From: Liolophura sinensis
Taxonomy: Eukaryota; Mollusca; Polyplacophora; Chitonida; Chitonidae
DNA: 64,000 nt
NCBI RefSeq assembly: GCF_032854445.1
Contig: NC_088303.1
Span: 15,631,501-15,695,500, forward strand
Direction: 5' to 3'
Shown: piece by piece, positions 47,078-60,261 of the stretch
How positions within the stretch are numbered: the first letter of the stretch is position 1
Layout: each line of letters begins with the position of its first letter
Position numbers and translations under genes: made by a program
The notes under the pieces: generated by a model
Told to the model about the DNA's origin: nothing
Database searches by the model: none
What the model saw: only the letters and a program-made list of their open reading frames with translations

Positions 47078-47932
47078 TGCACACCAAAGCCGTTGTTTTG
47101 TCAGCATGTTTAACAGGCAGCTCTCTTTACAGTACTAAATACGTGTCATTTGGTCAAATTATCAGGCTAGAAAACTTATCTGTTATACTGAAATTACCAT
47201 GGATCAGTGTTTTAGTTTTAAATTACTTCTTTTAGAATGTTTCTTTTTATAATGCAATAATTTTGAAGACAGTTATGTTGTTGTTTTTTATACACTGTAG
47301 GACAAGTTGTCTTTCTTTTATAAAGGACGGCTATTCAGATTCTCTCTATGAAAAGCTGAACCTTTTTTTTTTAGGGGAGAATATGTCTCAATTTCTTCTT
47401 GTCATCCATGTTAAGAGAGCAGCTCAAAAATATGATTTAGATGCTTTTGTAGGTTTAGCATATGTTGGACTTTCAACCCTTTGGTTAACTTTGACTAAAC
47501 GGTATTGATCATACATGTAGTCCATCTCTAATCTGAAGTGTTCTTCAACACCATCTCTTCAAGCAGCTTCGTTGTGCACGGAATAAGCCTATAACTGAAA
47601 TAGTACATGTATTACTGATAACACAAGAATCCATTTCTGAAATATTAATCTTGAAAGGATGGATCCAGGATTAACTTGCAATGGTCTTTTTCAGAAACAC
47701 ACAAACTATTTTTGAACTTAAATTTCCATTTTATCCCAGATTATTCTTAAACTGAGTTTTGTCATTTTAACTTTGCTTTTGAACTTGAATATCCATGAAT
47801 ACATCTCTTTCTCAGACGTAATTGTTTTGATAGTAGGCTGATCTCAGGTGCATGGTTGCTGTGGAACTGGTTGTTCAGAATGTCAGTATCAATGTTAAGA
47901 TCAGAATGGATCCAAGTGCAAGATCATTTTAG
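47078..47932 (+). other. Probable receptor 3' UTR start
   Basis: AT-rich sequence after the TAA at 47077, without further exon signals. No AATAAA close to the stop could be assigned, so the transcript end is unknown. The 81-codon ORF at 47263-47508 has no recognisable feature. Confidence 0.35.
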
Positions 47933-47947
47933 TCAAATGAACATTTG

Positions 47948-48147
47948 TGCAGTCGCTGTGAGTTCAAGTCCAGCTCATGCTGGCTTCCTCTCCGGCCGTA
48001 AGTGGGAAGGTCTGCCAGCAACCTGCGGATGGTCGTGGGTTTCCCCCGTGCTGTGCCCGGTTTCCACCCACCGTAATGCTGCCCGCCGTCGTATAAGTGA
48101 AATATTCTTGAGTACGGCGTAAAGTGCCAATCAAATAAATAAATAAA
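47948..48147 (+). mobile_element. SINE insertion with perfect 15-bp target-site duplication
   Basis: Starts 'tgcagtcgctgtgagttcaa' (B-box region) and ends 'gagtacggcgtaaagtgcca' plus an (aaat)n tail. It is flanked by 'tcaaatgaacatttg' at 47933-47947 and 48148-48162. This is the clearest and probably youngest insertion in the window. Confidence 0.93.
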
Positions 48148-48572
48148 TCAAATGAACATTTGCCCAAGTTGAGCGTAGCAGTTTTGTCATAAAAATTGTG
48201 CGAACTCAAAACTTATAAAGTTGCAAACCTATGAAATTGAGAGAACAAAATTAAATTAGTTGTGGGTTTTAAAATTTGAATCCATTTCTAAACATCAAGA
48301 CCTTGCAATGTAACTTAGTTTTCTATTTTTTTTTTTTATATAAGTACATTAATATGATAAATTATGTCAAGAAATCAAATCACACATGTACAGGAAATGT
48401 TGTAATGGCATCTTGGTGGAAATAACAAAGTACTTGATCTGAACAAGAGAGGTTTTCACATAAAACAAGAGTACAGTGTATGTAGTACCAGACTTGTATG
48501 TAAACATTCTTTTCTGGGAATTGGTACAGTTTGTGACAACAATGTGGTGTTTAAACATGTAGGATCTGTATT

Positions 48573-48665
48573 GTTTATTTATATATTTATGTAGTTGATT
48601 GGTATTTTATGCTGTACTCAAGAGCATTTCACTTATATGATGGCGGACAGAGTTATGGTGACCCA
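48573..48665 (-). repeat. SINE tail fragment (antisense)
   Basis: 'gattggtattttatgctgta', 'ctcaagagcatttcacttat' and 'gatggcggacagagttatgg', truncated after 48660. Confidence 0.7.
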
Positions 48666-50560
48666 GAGGCCTCAGATCTGTATTGGAATCTCATTGGAAA
48701 CCTGTTGAAGATGCTGTGGTCTGACACTTTTTGAATTGGGCCTGGGGTTGGGGAAGGTGGGGAGGGGGCATCAGGGTGAATGCAACGGGGCTTGAATGCA
48801 GCACCATGCAGGTGGATCACCTTACTAGGTAAGTCAGGAGGATTGCCCGGTAAACTGCCTAAGCATGAATACTACCGGCCATAAACCTGATCTACCATTA
48901 TGTACATTTCATTCTCTGTTCATGATAAACTGTTTGTATGCAAGATAGGGCAGTAAGCTGCAGTGGCACATAAAGGGTGCCCATACTGTGTTATATATTT
49001 GACGAGTTAATGTCCACATTCATGGCATCGTAACTTGTACGCCAAAGCAAGTGTCCTGACTGACGGACGGCGCACAAGGTAGAATATTCAGGGAAATTTT
49101 CTCCACAAATGATATTCTTGATGTACTGCAAACTGAACTCTTGTTGGCGCCTTGTGAAAAGGTGCTTGTGAAGAAAGTATTTAATATTTAGTTTTGTGAA
49201 AATATCCTAGAATATTGTTCAAGAGCCAGTGATACACTTCACTGGCCACCGTTGTATTGTGGCTTTTTTTAGCTAGTGTAATTAGAATATCCTTTTGTAG
49301 CATTGAACCAAATGGTGCTGTATTCACTAACTGTTCTTTGTATTGCTTGTATATTAGGCTTTGCTTTTAATGTCCACATTTAATCTTTTTTGTCTGATGT
49401 TAGTTTTTGAAACTGTCCCTTGGTGTTAAAATTGTGTCAAACATCAGTAGAGTATTGTAAATTTTTTGAAAGTAGCTGGATACCTTGATCTTGGTAAAGT
49501 TTATTTTTGTCCTGTTTTTAGTCTTTTGATCAGTTCCTAGTCCTGAATTTTTTTTTTTTTTTCAACAGTTTTTATTCTTGTTTTTTCCTTTTGTTGTTGG
49601 TTTTATTCGTATATTAAGTTTGTACAAAACCTCACATTTTGATGCTTATAGTGCTTTGTGCCATAACTATCTTTAACAATTTTATGCTTGTGATAAGTGC
49701 CTTGAGCAGAATTATTTTTGGATACTTTGATGCTTAATATAAAGAAAGAAATAGCTTACTGCTGTTGAAAATGGAGTCTACATGACATGGTCCTAACCCT
49801 GTCTTTTTAAATAACTGCCATGCATAATATATATATATTTATATATACTGTCCATTATATATTATGTGTATGAGAGCTGGATGCAGAAGATCATGTCTCA
49901 TTCGATTCCTATTTTTCACCAAATATTTGTCTCAAGTTGTATAGCTCAATCCATCTATTCTGAGTCTGTGACCCATTTTTATTTCTGCAGAGGAGCAGTA
50001 AAACTCCAGCCCATGGATGATAGCCCACAATTTATAATTTAACCTAATGTATACCATTATTTTCGGTAATTATATTGGGATCCCAAGGCTCTGTTTATGG
50101 ACAAAGAGGTAAAAATTTGTACTCATTTGTTGTATTACTTTAAAGACATATATTGTATAATCATAAGAGGCACTCATAATACAAGTTGTGTGAAGGAAGG
50201 TCTACATACTGCTAAACGTTCGCAAAGTAATAACCAAAGTTTAGGGCTCTAATTCAGGAGTTTTACAACTTCAACGTTACTTGTTTGTGGAAACTGAATG
50301 CATATTTTGGATACATTGTTCTGTTCAGCATTACCCTTAAACTTAATTAAAGCAAAATGGAATGAGTCAAATAATGGTTTTATTCACTCTAGGTGAAAAT
50401 GCATGTGTGATGCCTTAAGCCTCATGCCCCAGTAGCAATACTGATATGTTGGCACACAAATGAATGTAGTTAAAATTTGTGTCTAAATCTGGCAGAATAG
50501 GCACAATGTTCAAGGTGGCAAAGCAATATTTCTTGATCTAAAATGAGGTTCTATTTGTTG
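48666..50560. other. No gene recognised
   Basis: AT-rich, with T runs near 49550 and an (at)n patch near 49828-49865. It could be the distal 3' UTR of the receptor or intergenic DNA. No exon was seen. Confidence 0.3.
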
Positions 50561-50565
50561 TAAGT

Positions 50566-50757
50566 GCTAAGATCCTGTTTTATGTAGATTGTGCTAAGGT
50601 TCTGTTTTATGCAGATTGTGCTAAAGTCCTGTCTTATGCAGATTGTGCTAAGGTTCTGTTTTATGCAGGTTGTGCTTAGGTTCTGTTTTATGCAGGTTGT
50701 GCTTAGATCCTGTTTTATGCAGATTGTGCTAAGGTCCTGTTTTATGCAGGTTGTGTG
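50566..50757 (+). repeat. 27-bp minisatellite
   Basis: About seven copies of 'gtgctaaggttctgttttat' plus gcagatt, with minor variants. The minus-strand ORF across it (repeats such as 'CIKQDLSTT') is only a translation of the repeat. Confidence 0.92.
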
Positions 50758-51837
50758 ATGTAAAACCATTGAGAATGCCATCAATATTGAATGATATTTA
50801 ATATCACTTATGATGAAGAAACACTTATATGGAATGTGTAAGTAAAAACCTGGCACTATTCACGCCATATCGTTACAAATAAATATAGTGACATGTTTAT
50901 AGTTGTTATTTTATGATGCAAATACAAGCCATTAGTGATAACTGGTGGAGTATTGGTGGAAATATTGTAATTTTTTTATTGTTTCATTAAGTACTTTTGG
51001 TTTGGTATAACTGTTAATGAATTTCGTAGTTATAGAGAGGACAAAGATGTAATTATAGGATATGAAGTAGCAATTCAGCATGAAACAGAAAATATTCCAC
51101 TTGGTGTTTGTATGACATGTATTCACAGTAACCCGAGACGATACGAAATAGAAATCCGTCTGAATAATGAATACAGCAAGAATTGTGATAAATAGGATAA
51201 TTAATGTTGTCTGTTCTGTCATTACCCTGCACATTTACCTCGTTGGTCTAAAGCAATCATGGCTTTAAAGAATGAAGCCGTCGTCTAGAGTTTATCATGT
51301 AAATTTCAAAAGAACTCGCGCACTGCGTGTTTCTTTAGTTACGGTGCAAAATGCTGCTGCTGCTGCTGCTGCTACATAGTTTAATCATGTTAAATAAATT
51401 TTTATTGCACAATTTAAGTTTAACTCCCGTGTTACATTGTTGTTGCTTTTGTTTCGCGTAAAGCCTGGTTTACATGCGCCCGGCGGATGACCGCCAATGG
51501 CTGGCGGTTGAGTGCGATGGGACCGGCTGCGTGCATGTTTTCATGGCGTTGATTAGCCGGCGCTGACTGGGAAAGTTGAACACGTTTGAACTTCACCGGT
51601 GCCAAATAGCGGTGGACCACTGGCGTGCGGGGACAGCCTGTTCTGTGAGAACCAATGGGAGGTTGTTACTCTGTATTGAGGCAAACAGGCATTTATTCTG
51701 ACCAGTCCGTGTGGTGATAGTGGGCAGTTCTCAAAACTGTTGTTTGTAAGTACCATGGTGACGCATGTTAAACATTTCAATCGCTAGCACACACGACGTG
51801 TGCGATTAAACACGGTTTTGGTGATGGAATTTGTTAT

Positions 51838-52025
51838 CTATTTGATTCGTGTTTCGCAGCATAATCAAGGATATTTCACTAATACGACGGTGGCCAGCAT
51901 TATGGTGGGAGGAAACCAGTTAGAGCTCGGGGAAACCCACGACAATGCGCATGTTGCTGCAGACCTTCCCATGTACGACCGGATAGGGAGCTGGCATGAG
52001 CCGGACGGGGAATTGGTAGATTCCC
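51838..52025 (-). repeat. SINE (antisense), nearly full length
   Basis: 'ctatttgattcgtgtttcgc', 'aatacgacggtggccagcat', 'tatggtgggaggaaaccagt', 'cggggaaacccacgacaatg' and 'gacctt-ccatgtacgaccgg' follow the SINE consensus throughout. Confidence 0.8.
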
Positions 52026-52129
52026 CCGCTCTCGGTGCTTGACGACAATAAGTGGTCTTGGTGTGCCTGTCTGTGAGTAGGACGTAAAACCCTAACTATA
52101 CATACATACAAACAAACATACATATCTGT

Positions 52130-52270
52130 ACTTCACGTGTGGGGAAAGTTCGCCAGTAACTTAGCACAGATAGGTAGTTTACCTCAGGCACACCGGCTTC
52201 CAACATCGATGAAAATGATGGCCAGTATAAGAGAAATCCTTATGTATGGTGTTAAACCGACGTTCACTTT
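52130..52270 (+). repeat. SINE (sense), degenerate
   Basis: 'gttcgccagtaacttagcac', 'ggcacaccggcttccaacat' and 'tatgtatggtgttaaaccga' resemble the body and tail of the 'gtacgacgttaaaccc' SINE family. Confidence 0.45.
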
Positions 52271-53166
52271 GCGGCCGATCAGGTCTAACACCTTAACATT
52301 TTTAATCCTAGTGCTCACAGGAAGAGGGCAGGAAATGGGAGAGAAACGTTCTTGACGGAACAGCAATCAAATAAAGAAATAAGTGAATTCATAAGAGAAA
52401 GCGTCCCAGACTAACGGACAGATATTTGCGGTCAAATCAATTACATGAGCTAGAAAGAGCCCAGAATAGATGCATGCATGTGTGTTAAACATGATCTAAT
52501 GTGGCGCAAATAAGTAACCCACAACCCCAAACACTTACACGCATGCGTAAATATTATAAGCTGAAAGTACCTTGGGATTGAGTTAAGTCATTATTTATTG
52601 TTGATCAAACAAAGTGTATAGGTTACAAGTTGCTGGCCATGTTGACAGCGACAATGTCGTCTAACCTATAAATATAATAAAAGTAAGCCTTTACTCTTAA
52701 ACTTGGTCCAAGTGAGGCTTGAAATGAAGTGAAGCCAGAATTGAACAGAAGAGGCTACCTGATTGAAGGACATGCATTCGGGTGCGACTTGGAGTGTGAT
52801 ACACAAAATAAAGAAAAAAAAACAGATACTGAAGATATTTTGGCACACAATTTACAACGTAATTCAGCTGGATTGCATTGTCGTCAACGAAGTTTTCCAC
52901 TACTTCCTGTTTTGAGATGTCTACCATAGATAATTTTTTCATCCAAAAATAATAATATTGTAAGGCCAGTTACTTTGTAGACATTCTCCGTCAGATTTTC
53001 AGCCTTTCGGCATTTGCTGAAACGTGTTTTTATTTCGTTATTTTTATAGCAGATTCATTCGATGCCGATATGAGATTTAGTGGCCAAGTCTTCGCTGAGA
53101 ATATGATGCTGGAGTGGGACACAGACTTCTGGCTGAGTTATGTTTGGTACTCTGGCTTTCTTCTGA

Positions 53167-53400
53167 CCTACAGATTACAGAATGAAAATCAGCAATACAA
53201 TCTTTCTTCTCAGGTACGGGTTGCAGAAAGAAATTGGCAATATAGCCTTTGTACTGAGGTACAAGATACAGGAAGAAAATTAGTGATATAGAGTCTTTCT
53301 CCTGTTTAGACTGATTGTTACGGAAGGAAAGAGAGCAATATAATCTTTCTACGGACCTGACTCGATTACAGAAGGAAACCTAAAAATATGGAGTTTCAGT
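53167..53400 (+). repeat. Degenerate minisatellite of about 46 bp
   Basis: Copies of 'tacagattacagaatgaaaa' followed by 'tcagcaatacaatctttct' recur with substitutions near 53168, 53214, 53259 and, more weakly, to about 53400. It accounts for the end of the 73-codon ORF starting at 53070, whose beginning looks exon-like but is not supported further. Confidence 0.65.
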
Positions 53401-54144
53401 GTGACAAACGATCACAGCCTTACGCATCATGGCAGTCAATGTTGTAGGTGTGATTTTCGTCAGGGTGGTTACGTGCAAATAAACAGTAGGTAGTTACGAT
53501 ATATGAAACGGAGACTGGACGTTACAGAGTTGAAAATGAAAAAAGTGTTCATCAGTGAAGTAAAAACCAGAGGTTAAACTTGAATAAATTACATGTATAT
53601 TCGCGCATATATTTTATATCTTATATTGACTTGTTATTCAGAGAGCTTTAACGAGTTGGGGTTCTGTTGGGGTTGCTAAATCCAGGAACAATTTTGTTGA
53701 CCAGATGCAAAAAGAGTTTGCATTAAAATGACATGCATTCACTTGCGAATCTGTTCCATGTTTCTGAAAGCGTATCTGGGCAGAACCGAGTGGCCGAGTG
53801 GCCGAGTGACTGTAACTTACAAGAATTTATGTTCTTAGCCGCCAGTTTGACAATGAAAAGTACCAGAACAGTCAACCCAAGGAAAACCATCGCAAAAGAA
53901 GTGTAAGAATCCTGAGGGACGAAAGTATGACAGTAATCAGTACAATGTGAGTATCTTATTTTTTCAGCGGACTATTTTGTTGGTTAATAATTTACAGTGT
54001 CTGGAAAAAAAGACGTTAAATTTGAATGTAGACAGAGATAAATATCTTGGAATATAAATAATCCAGCGGGTGATAGAACGGGGTTAATGAGTACATTTGC
54101 TCAAATGGTTGATTTACGCCAAAGATAAAAAAAAAAAAAAATCG

Positions 54145-54240
54145 GTCATATGACAAAAACTAGCGGGGGATGGATTCGAACACGCGACGTCATAGATCTA
54201 GGGTAGTAGTCTTAATGTGGTCAGCAAGGGACTCTTGATG
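54145..54240 (-). repeat. tRNA-derived repeat (antisense), B-box with poly-T
   Basis: On the minus strand 'gtgttcgaatccatccccc' is an intact tRNA B-box, preceded by 'ctactaccctagatctatga' and followed within about 30 bp by a T run, a possible Pol III terminator. The acceptor-stem halves do not pair convincingly, so it is a tRNA-derived SINE head or tRNA relic rather than a gene. Confidence 0.5.
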
Positions 54241-54774
54241 GAGTTACTAAGTATTCTTGTCTGAAAACCTAATACCATATTTATTTACGATGGAAGTCAG
54301 TTGTATGGGTGGTGAAAAGCCGAGTGCTCTGCGTAAACCGACCTTCAGCCAGTTACTGACGGACTCCCACATGCGCAAAGGGCTACAGGTGTCACCAAGG
54401 CTTCACAAGCGAGTAAATAAATTTGACGCCCCGTTCCACACAATACACAATACTACGAAGTGCCTCATATTTCAGATTATTTTATCCACGTTCCGATATG
54501 TACCCTAGGAACTGGTATAAATATATATAGGTCAACCTATTTTCTTCCGCATTCTCTGACTGGCCATGTATGGATGAACCAGCCACATTTTCCTTGTCAC
54601 ATTTCGAGACAAACTTGACACAAAGTGAAGAGTTCAAGGACGGTGTATGTGAGTATGCCGTGTACTTGTTACTTTGTACTATGCATGGACTTACAAACCC
54701 GGAAGAAGTATTTATTCAGTTATTTAGCCTATTCATTTGATTAGTAGTTGCAACCCAGTACTTCGGATTTCTCC

Positions 54775-54965
54775 ACTTTTAAAAACGGCCGTCAGGTATA
54801 TACGTGGAGAAAAAACAGAGCCCGGAATGCACCAAAACCCTTCGACAGGTATTCCTGACAAACTTCCTGGCTTATAAATGCAGTGGACTCGTCGAGAGCT
54901 GGATTCAAACTCGCAAAAATAACACTGCGACGATTATTAAAACCAGTTTCGACCCCAAAAGCGTC
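54775..54965 (-). repeat. Degenerate tRNA-derived SINE (antisense)
   Basis: Ends with the inverted B-box 'gagctggattcaaactcg'. Earlier pieces such as 'agagcccggaatgcaccaaa' and 'cttcctgg' are decayed SINE body. Confidence 0.4.
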
Positions 54966-54994
54966 TGATTTATTTGCTCAGTAACATGTGCACT

Positions 54995-55155
54995 CAAAAA
55001 ATTAAACTGTTAATTTTAACAGAAAGTCTGTTGTCTGAGTGGTGCAAAAATGTATTTTGTTATTATAACACAATATTCTGTCAAATTCAACATAATAGTC
55101 TACATTCCAGCATCACTCAGACAACAGAGTTTAGTTAAATTTAACACTCTTTTTT
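54995..55155. mobile_element. Short foldback / MITE-like element
   Basis: The ends form an inverted repeat of about 45 bp. 'gtctgttgtctgagtggtg' on the left matches 'ctctgttgtctgagtgatg' read from the right on the other strand, and 'aaaaa-ttaa-tttaac' continues outward. The total is about 160 bp, with about 65 bp between arms. No ORF. Confidence 0.7.
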
Positions 55156-58100
55156 TGAATTCCAACATTAGGCCTACTATGCAAGTTTTGAAATTGATGA
55201 GAATTTGAAGTAGTCAAAAATCTGAGCCACATGCAGTCCAGCTAAGGTTTGACTCATAAATAAATTCACATGTATAAGAATGCTTTGCAAGCTATATATC
55301 ACTTTATATGTAATAATCACCTCACACCTGTCACCACCCCACATTTCACTTCACATTCACCTATCACGGCTCATACAGCCCGACACAATCCTCACCATCG
55401 CACCCATGCCACCTCTTTTCTTACCGGCTGCAAAGACATCCATACCAACTAAAGTAAGTAAATTTGATCTAAAAATCTATAGCTTTCCCCACTCACTTAG
55501 TTACAACAAGGTGTACTCTACATTTGATGAGGAAGAAACTACAGCACGCAAAACAGTTCAAATACTGGTCGATTTTTTGTCAATTCTGTTTGTGACTGCC
55601 GGTCGTTTCCTGTTTACAAAGCTTAGCTTTACATTGAATTCCATTTGCCTTTTATATATCCTCGTCAAGACAACGTAAACATGTATGTATATCACCATCG
55701 CTGTCGCTAAAGGCGTGTAGCTGTGACAAGCCTACTTCACACTCTGAACCAATTAGTTACACTTCCCTGGGTACATGTACCTAAGTGACATACGTTATGC
55801 GGCAGAATACCAGGAAGTGAAAAGGAATAGTTAAGTTTTGGTAGACTGTAAACACACATTTTACACAGGAATAACGGAAGGTTCATGTATTTCACCTGGT
55901 TCGATTAACAGATAAGCTTCTGATAAGATCCTGGGCATGGTTCTGACGGGTTTAAAGTGGCAAACTTTTGTCTTTGCAAATTTCCATTACAAGATGTAGG
56001 TAATGAGAACAAAGCTTTATGAATATAAATGCTTGTCGTTGTTTTTAATAAAACAAGTGTTCTGAAAACCTTCGGAGAAAGACGCGAATAACAGATATTT
56101 TCGTATCACGCAATTAAGGACGTGACCCTAACCAAATCCCCGAATTGTACAAACCTGTGAATAAATTCTATGACGTTTGGAATGAACGAATGATCATGCA
56201 TGCCTTAAGGCCACATTGGCAATAGTGGTGAGACTATTTCGAATTCATTGTTACGTTTTAACCTAAACGAATTTCTAAAAGATATACTAGCTTAATATAT
56301 TAGATTAACAAATTGTATTTAAGTGAAAACCACATATAATTTAGTTTTCCACGGAGGTTTTGGTTCCAACCATGTTTAGACAGCACTTTTATCTTATATT
56401 AATCGGACCTTATGCCAAGGCGCCTACAGTGCAGCAACAGGCAAAGTAGATTCAACATGAAAAACTAAAGCGTAGGATCTAATATCGAAGGTCGTAGAAT
56501 GAAAATAAAATCCTTATAAACTTTGAGAACAGGCCATTTTTTTTTTGTAAATAGCTTTGGCTTATAAATTACTACATGCGTATCCACAGATCTATTCTGT
56601 AATGCTTGGACTAAAATATTAACACAACATTCAACACCATTCCACACAGAACTGATAACACAGTAAACGAAAGTTGCGAAATAAACCCTTATCATGCAAA
56701 AGTGAGCCAATCATAAGCGCCCCATGACATTTAAGTGACAATCGATAAATATTTGTGGCGTCAGATTTGTTTCAGTTTCTAAGGTGTACATAAACCATGA
56801 TAATACCTGTAGACGTATCTCAACGGGCAATATGTATCAAACGCCGTTAAGGTGCACTTTATCTCTTACGTACATGTATATATACGCCATGCTTAACTTA
56901 AAAAATGTGATGCATACGCGGTACCACTGTCAAGGCAGCTTCTACAGTGGAATTTCACTGAACGATGAACAGGTTGCCAATCTGCCCTGTATTTGTCAAC
57001 AAGAGTGTTATGCTACAGATTGTAAATTTCAGCAATCGTTTAGGGTATAAAGCATGCTACAACCTAAATGTATACATCATCATCATGTACAATGTTAAAT
57101 TCTAAACAATGCCTACATCTATATTGTCGTAAAAAAAGGCGTGGTTAATGGACATTATTAGTTTATTGGGTTTTTTTTACTAACATGAGCGTATGACGTA
57201 CTAACTAGATGATCAGTTCTTACCATCCTTCAAATCGTCGAAGTTAATTGTCTATATTCCTTTCACCACTGAATATAGGTTACTCACTTTTTTTACTTAT
57301 TACTAATTACTTTTTTAAATTGTACCAGATTACAACAGCATAAATTTATTTCCTAACATGTTTGTGTTCATATGCAACTAGCTAATGCGACTAACTATTT
57401 TTGTCTACAAGCCGTACAAAATTCTATAATTTGTGTAATATGTTTACCATGACACGTGTACACAATGTGTGTATGACTGTTACGGATAACGAGGCAGTCG
57501 TTTTTAAAGATTTGGTTTTCTAAAAGAGTAGGTATATCCGTTTTATTGACTTTCACTTAATTTTGAGGAGCCCATTGTGCACACAAAAACAGCAGACGGG
57601 CGTTATTACCGCTTGCAAGACATCCTATTATTGTCACCTTTATTTTTGTGCCGTGATGTAAGCAAGGCTAAGCAAGGCACGAATATGTTCATATTTAAAG
57701 GAGAAGAAAACTTAAAACAATGATGCTATAGGCTGAAAAGAGCACATTTTTTTTCTACATGGTGGTGCCTGCTGCATAATCTTGCGATTTTTCCTCGCCA
57801 TACACGTGAAGTCTAAAAACAGCAAGGCTGTCATAAATCGCTGAGCTCAAAGCGTCCTCCATCTTTAACACCCTGTAATTTATGCTGGAGTGTGTTGCCT
57901 CTCAGCCGATGAAATTCGTTAAAACTGCCGGCTTGTGCGTGTAAACTCTGAACTTACGTCCAACATTCCGATCTTCGCTACATTCTGGGAAGAAGAGTTC
58001 TACCGGAAATGTACGAACTGCACCTCGGCGGTTTCCGACGGCAATTCTCCTCCTAACACAGAAGACTTTAGGACTAGTTTTCAGGCAAAATGGAGTCACC

Positions 58101-59040
58101 CACAGCAGATTTTGGCGCCGACATTATTTATAATTTATCAACTTGTGGTACATATGAGAAATTTTTATGGCATGCACCTGTGAGAAAATGCATGCTCTTT
58201 TCAATGGTATTTGTTTGATACTTCAATTTTCTTCTCCTTTAAATGAAATAATGAAAACTTGGTTTTAGCCGGATCAGTGAATAGTTAAGAAAGTGTGCGT
58301 TGAAGTGCATAGAAGTCAAACATGCACGTGAAGAAACCATCTGCACTCACGTGATATGTACGAACCCGAATTCTCCCGGAAGTTGAAATTTATCAGCATG
58401 CATGAGCGGTGTTGACCCTAAGCATAATAATGTAAAGTATTATTAGCTCAGATCACCCAGAACTTTCAGTAATATACTCGTATTCTACTTACATTTACAT
58501 GACCTGGTATAGAGGTGACCATCAGTCTATTATTTCATTTGTTCTGTTATTACCCTAATTGCTAAAAAACTTGATCTTTATTTAATCATCTCACTGTTAA
58601 ATACCGTAAAAATCATACACATATTTTTTGTGATGCTAATGTTTTTTTATGAAATTGGTCCCGGTTGACCGCCTGATCTGTGATTTGGACACTTCGATTA
58701 TCACTGGTTTCAAAATATCAATGTTTCACACTCGGTAACCAAATCTGGCTAATGTATGGGCTGTGACTATCATAGTTTTGTGATATCAACCTTTCAGCTA
58801 ATACTAAAACTGATCTTTGCATGATATCACCCCATTAGTCTTCAACCCTTTAGTACTGGTTACAGCTAGGCCTGTGTGTGTAAGCTCCGAACTGGATAAA
58901 TTGTGTATCAGCTCATTAGATGAGATCATGTACTTGGTGAGACACGCATCGTTCCTTCAACACTTGCGTCGTCATTGTAAGTATCGGATTGGTTTTTGTG
59001 CTATCAGTCTTTTAGGTGACACAGGATTACCTTAAGGCAC
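55156..59040. other. No gene recognised
   Basis: AT-rich DNA that should contain the missing downstream exons of the minus-strand receptor if that gene is intact. A 132-codon plus-strand ORF (55280-55678) has no recognised domain. A GC-richer patch at 57900-58120 has a minus-strand GTAAGT donor at about 57957-57952 and might be an exon, but no coherent receptor frame was found. Confidence 0.3.
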
Positions 59041-59102
59041 GCTACATGTACCCGCTACATGTACCCGCTACATGTACCCGCTACATGTACCCGCTACATG
59101 TA
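59041..59102 (+). repeat. 13-bp tandem repeat, about 4.8 copies
   Basis: 'gctacatgtaccc' is repeated without a mismatch. Confidence 0.95.
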
Positions 59103-60261
59103 TATACCTTAGTTCAGAACTTGTTTTTTTAAGTAAGCACCTAGAAATTGGCTGTAGCCAAAGTAAAGTCTCCACCAGTGACCACTAAATTACAAGTAAC
59201 ATCACAGCATAATTTACACCTAATTCTCCTTAACCCATTCTGCCAGGGGGACGTACACGTTACTACTTTTTAAGCATATTCATGAACAGTAGGAATAAAT
59301 CCGTGAATGAGTTAAAATGGGCAATCGTAAAACTCCTTCCAGCCTGTATCAAGGCGGTCCAAAGATCTGAATTCATTTGTCCTTTCCTTTATTACGTCAC
59401 AATTGTCGGTGCACGTTTGCTCATAAAACATATATGAAGTACATACATATTGCAAAGTCACAGAAGAAAACGATGTGTTCTACTAACATTTGGACCGGCT
59501 GTGTAGCTTGTCCTCGAGTTTCCCATTGACAAGAAGCAGGATTTCACCGGTATAATACACCGGTCCATTTGCCAACTAGCATTGCTCTGATTTTACTCTA
59601 TGCTGTGATCTCTTGTTTTTGTTCTACATGTATGGGCTGTTGACATGCCCCTTGTGGTTACAGCAATTGATACCTTGGTTGAAATTAAGTTGGATAACTA
59701 TTTGTTTCGTGATATTTCTGCATATGCTTACACATCATGAAGTTATGTAACATCCATCCTAGTCAGCTCTGCATTAGTCAGAAATGTTTATTAATCAGTT
59801 ACAGTATGACTTTCATCCTGAGTTCATTTCCCTACAGCCAGCCACCTGCTGTCCTGGAGAATTTGGTTGTCCAACAAGCCCGGCCACTGTCATGCATACA
59901 TAGCCAACATAGCTTCAATGGTCTAGTCATAAGCAAAATTACTTGCTTAGTCTTCCCTCGAGTCAATATACCCAGACAGAATAAATGAATTATTATGGTT
60001 TAGCTAAATTTCATCTTTGTAATATGACAAAGATTATTCAGTAGGCCTATACGTTTCTGACTGGTTTATCTCAAAGTGAAGGGTGGGGTTACACGCTAAC
60101 TGGTGGTTCTGTACTGGTATACCCTCCATAGTGTCATTTTGGTAACATCTTTGAGAAACAGAACCAGTTTAACACACGCACGATTAAGGCGTCAGTATCC
60201 CAAGAATGACTGAGAAAAATCGTTCCAATTTCGAAGCTATAAATGTTCCAGAATTAGAATG

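Noticed and set aside
50551-50856. ORF with repeated CIKQDLST-like motif
   Set aside because: Translation of a 27-bp minisatellite, not a repeat protein.
50932-51234. Minus-strand ORF with a hydrophobic segment, considered as the missing transmembrane exon of the second receptor
   Set aside because: No matching splice phase, AT-rich chance hydrophobicity, and about 9.5 kb from the last receptor exon.
53050-53219. Exon-like stretch with acceptor and GTACGG donor
   Set aside because: The second half is minisatellite. No neighbouring exon in phase and no known domain.
54145-54240. tRNA gene on the minus strand
   Set aside because: B-box and T run are present, but acceptor and D stems cannot be paired, so it was called a tRNA-derived repeat.
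55280-55678. 132-codon plus-strand ORF with a hydrophobic C-terminal part
   Set aside because: Low-complexity His/Pro/Thr start, no recognised family and no splice context. Left as an unexplained ORF.
57902-58120. GC-richer patch with minus-strand GTAAGT, considered as a receptor exon
   Set aside because: Open only in a frame without receptor features. It could be a 5' exon of something else but is not supported.
59836-59905. Plus-strand acceptor followed by a CCPGEFGCP-like frame
   Set aside because: The frame closes after about 20 codons and no donor or neighbouring exon fits. Probably chance.
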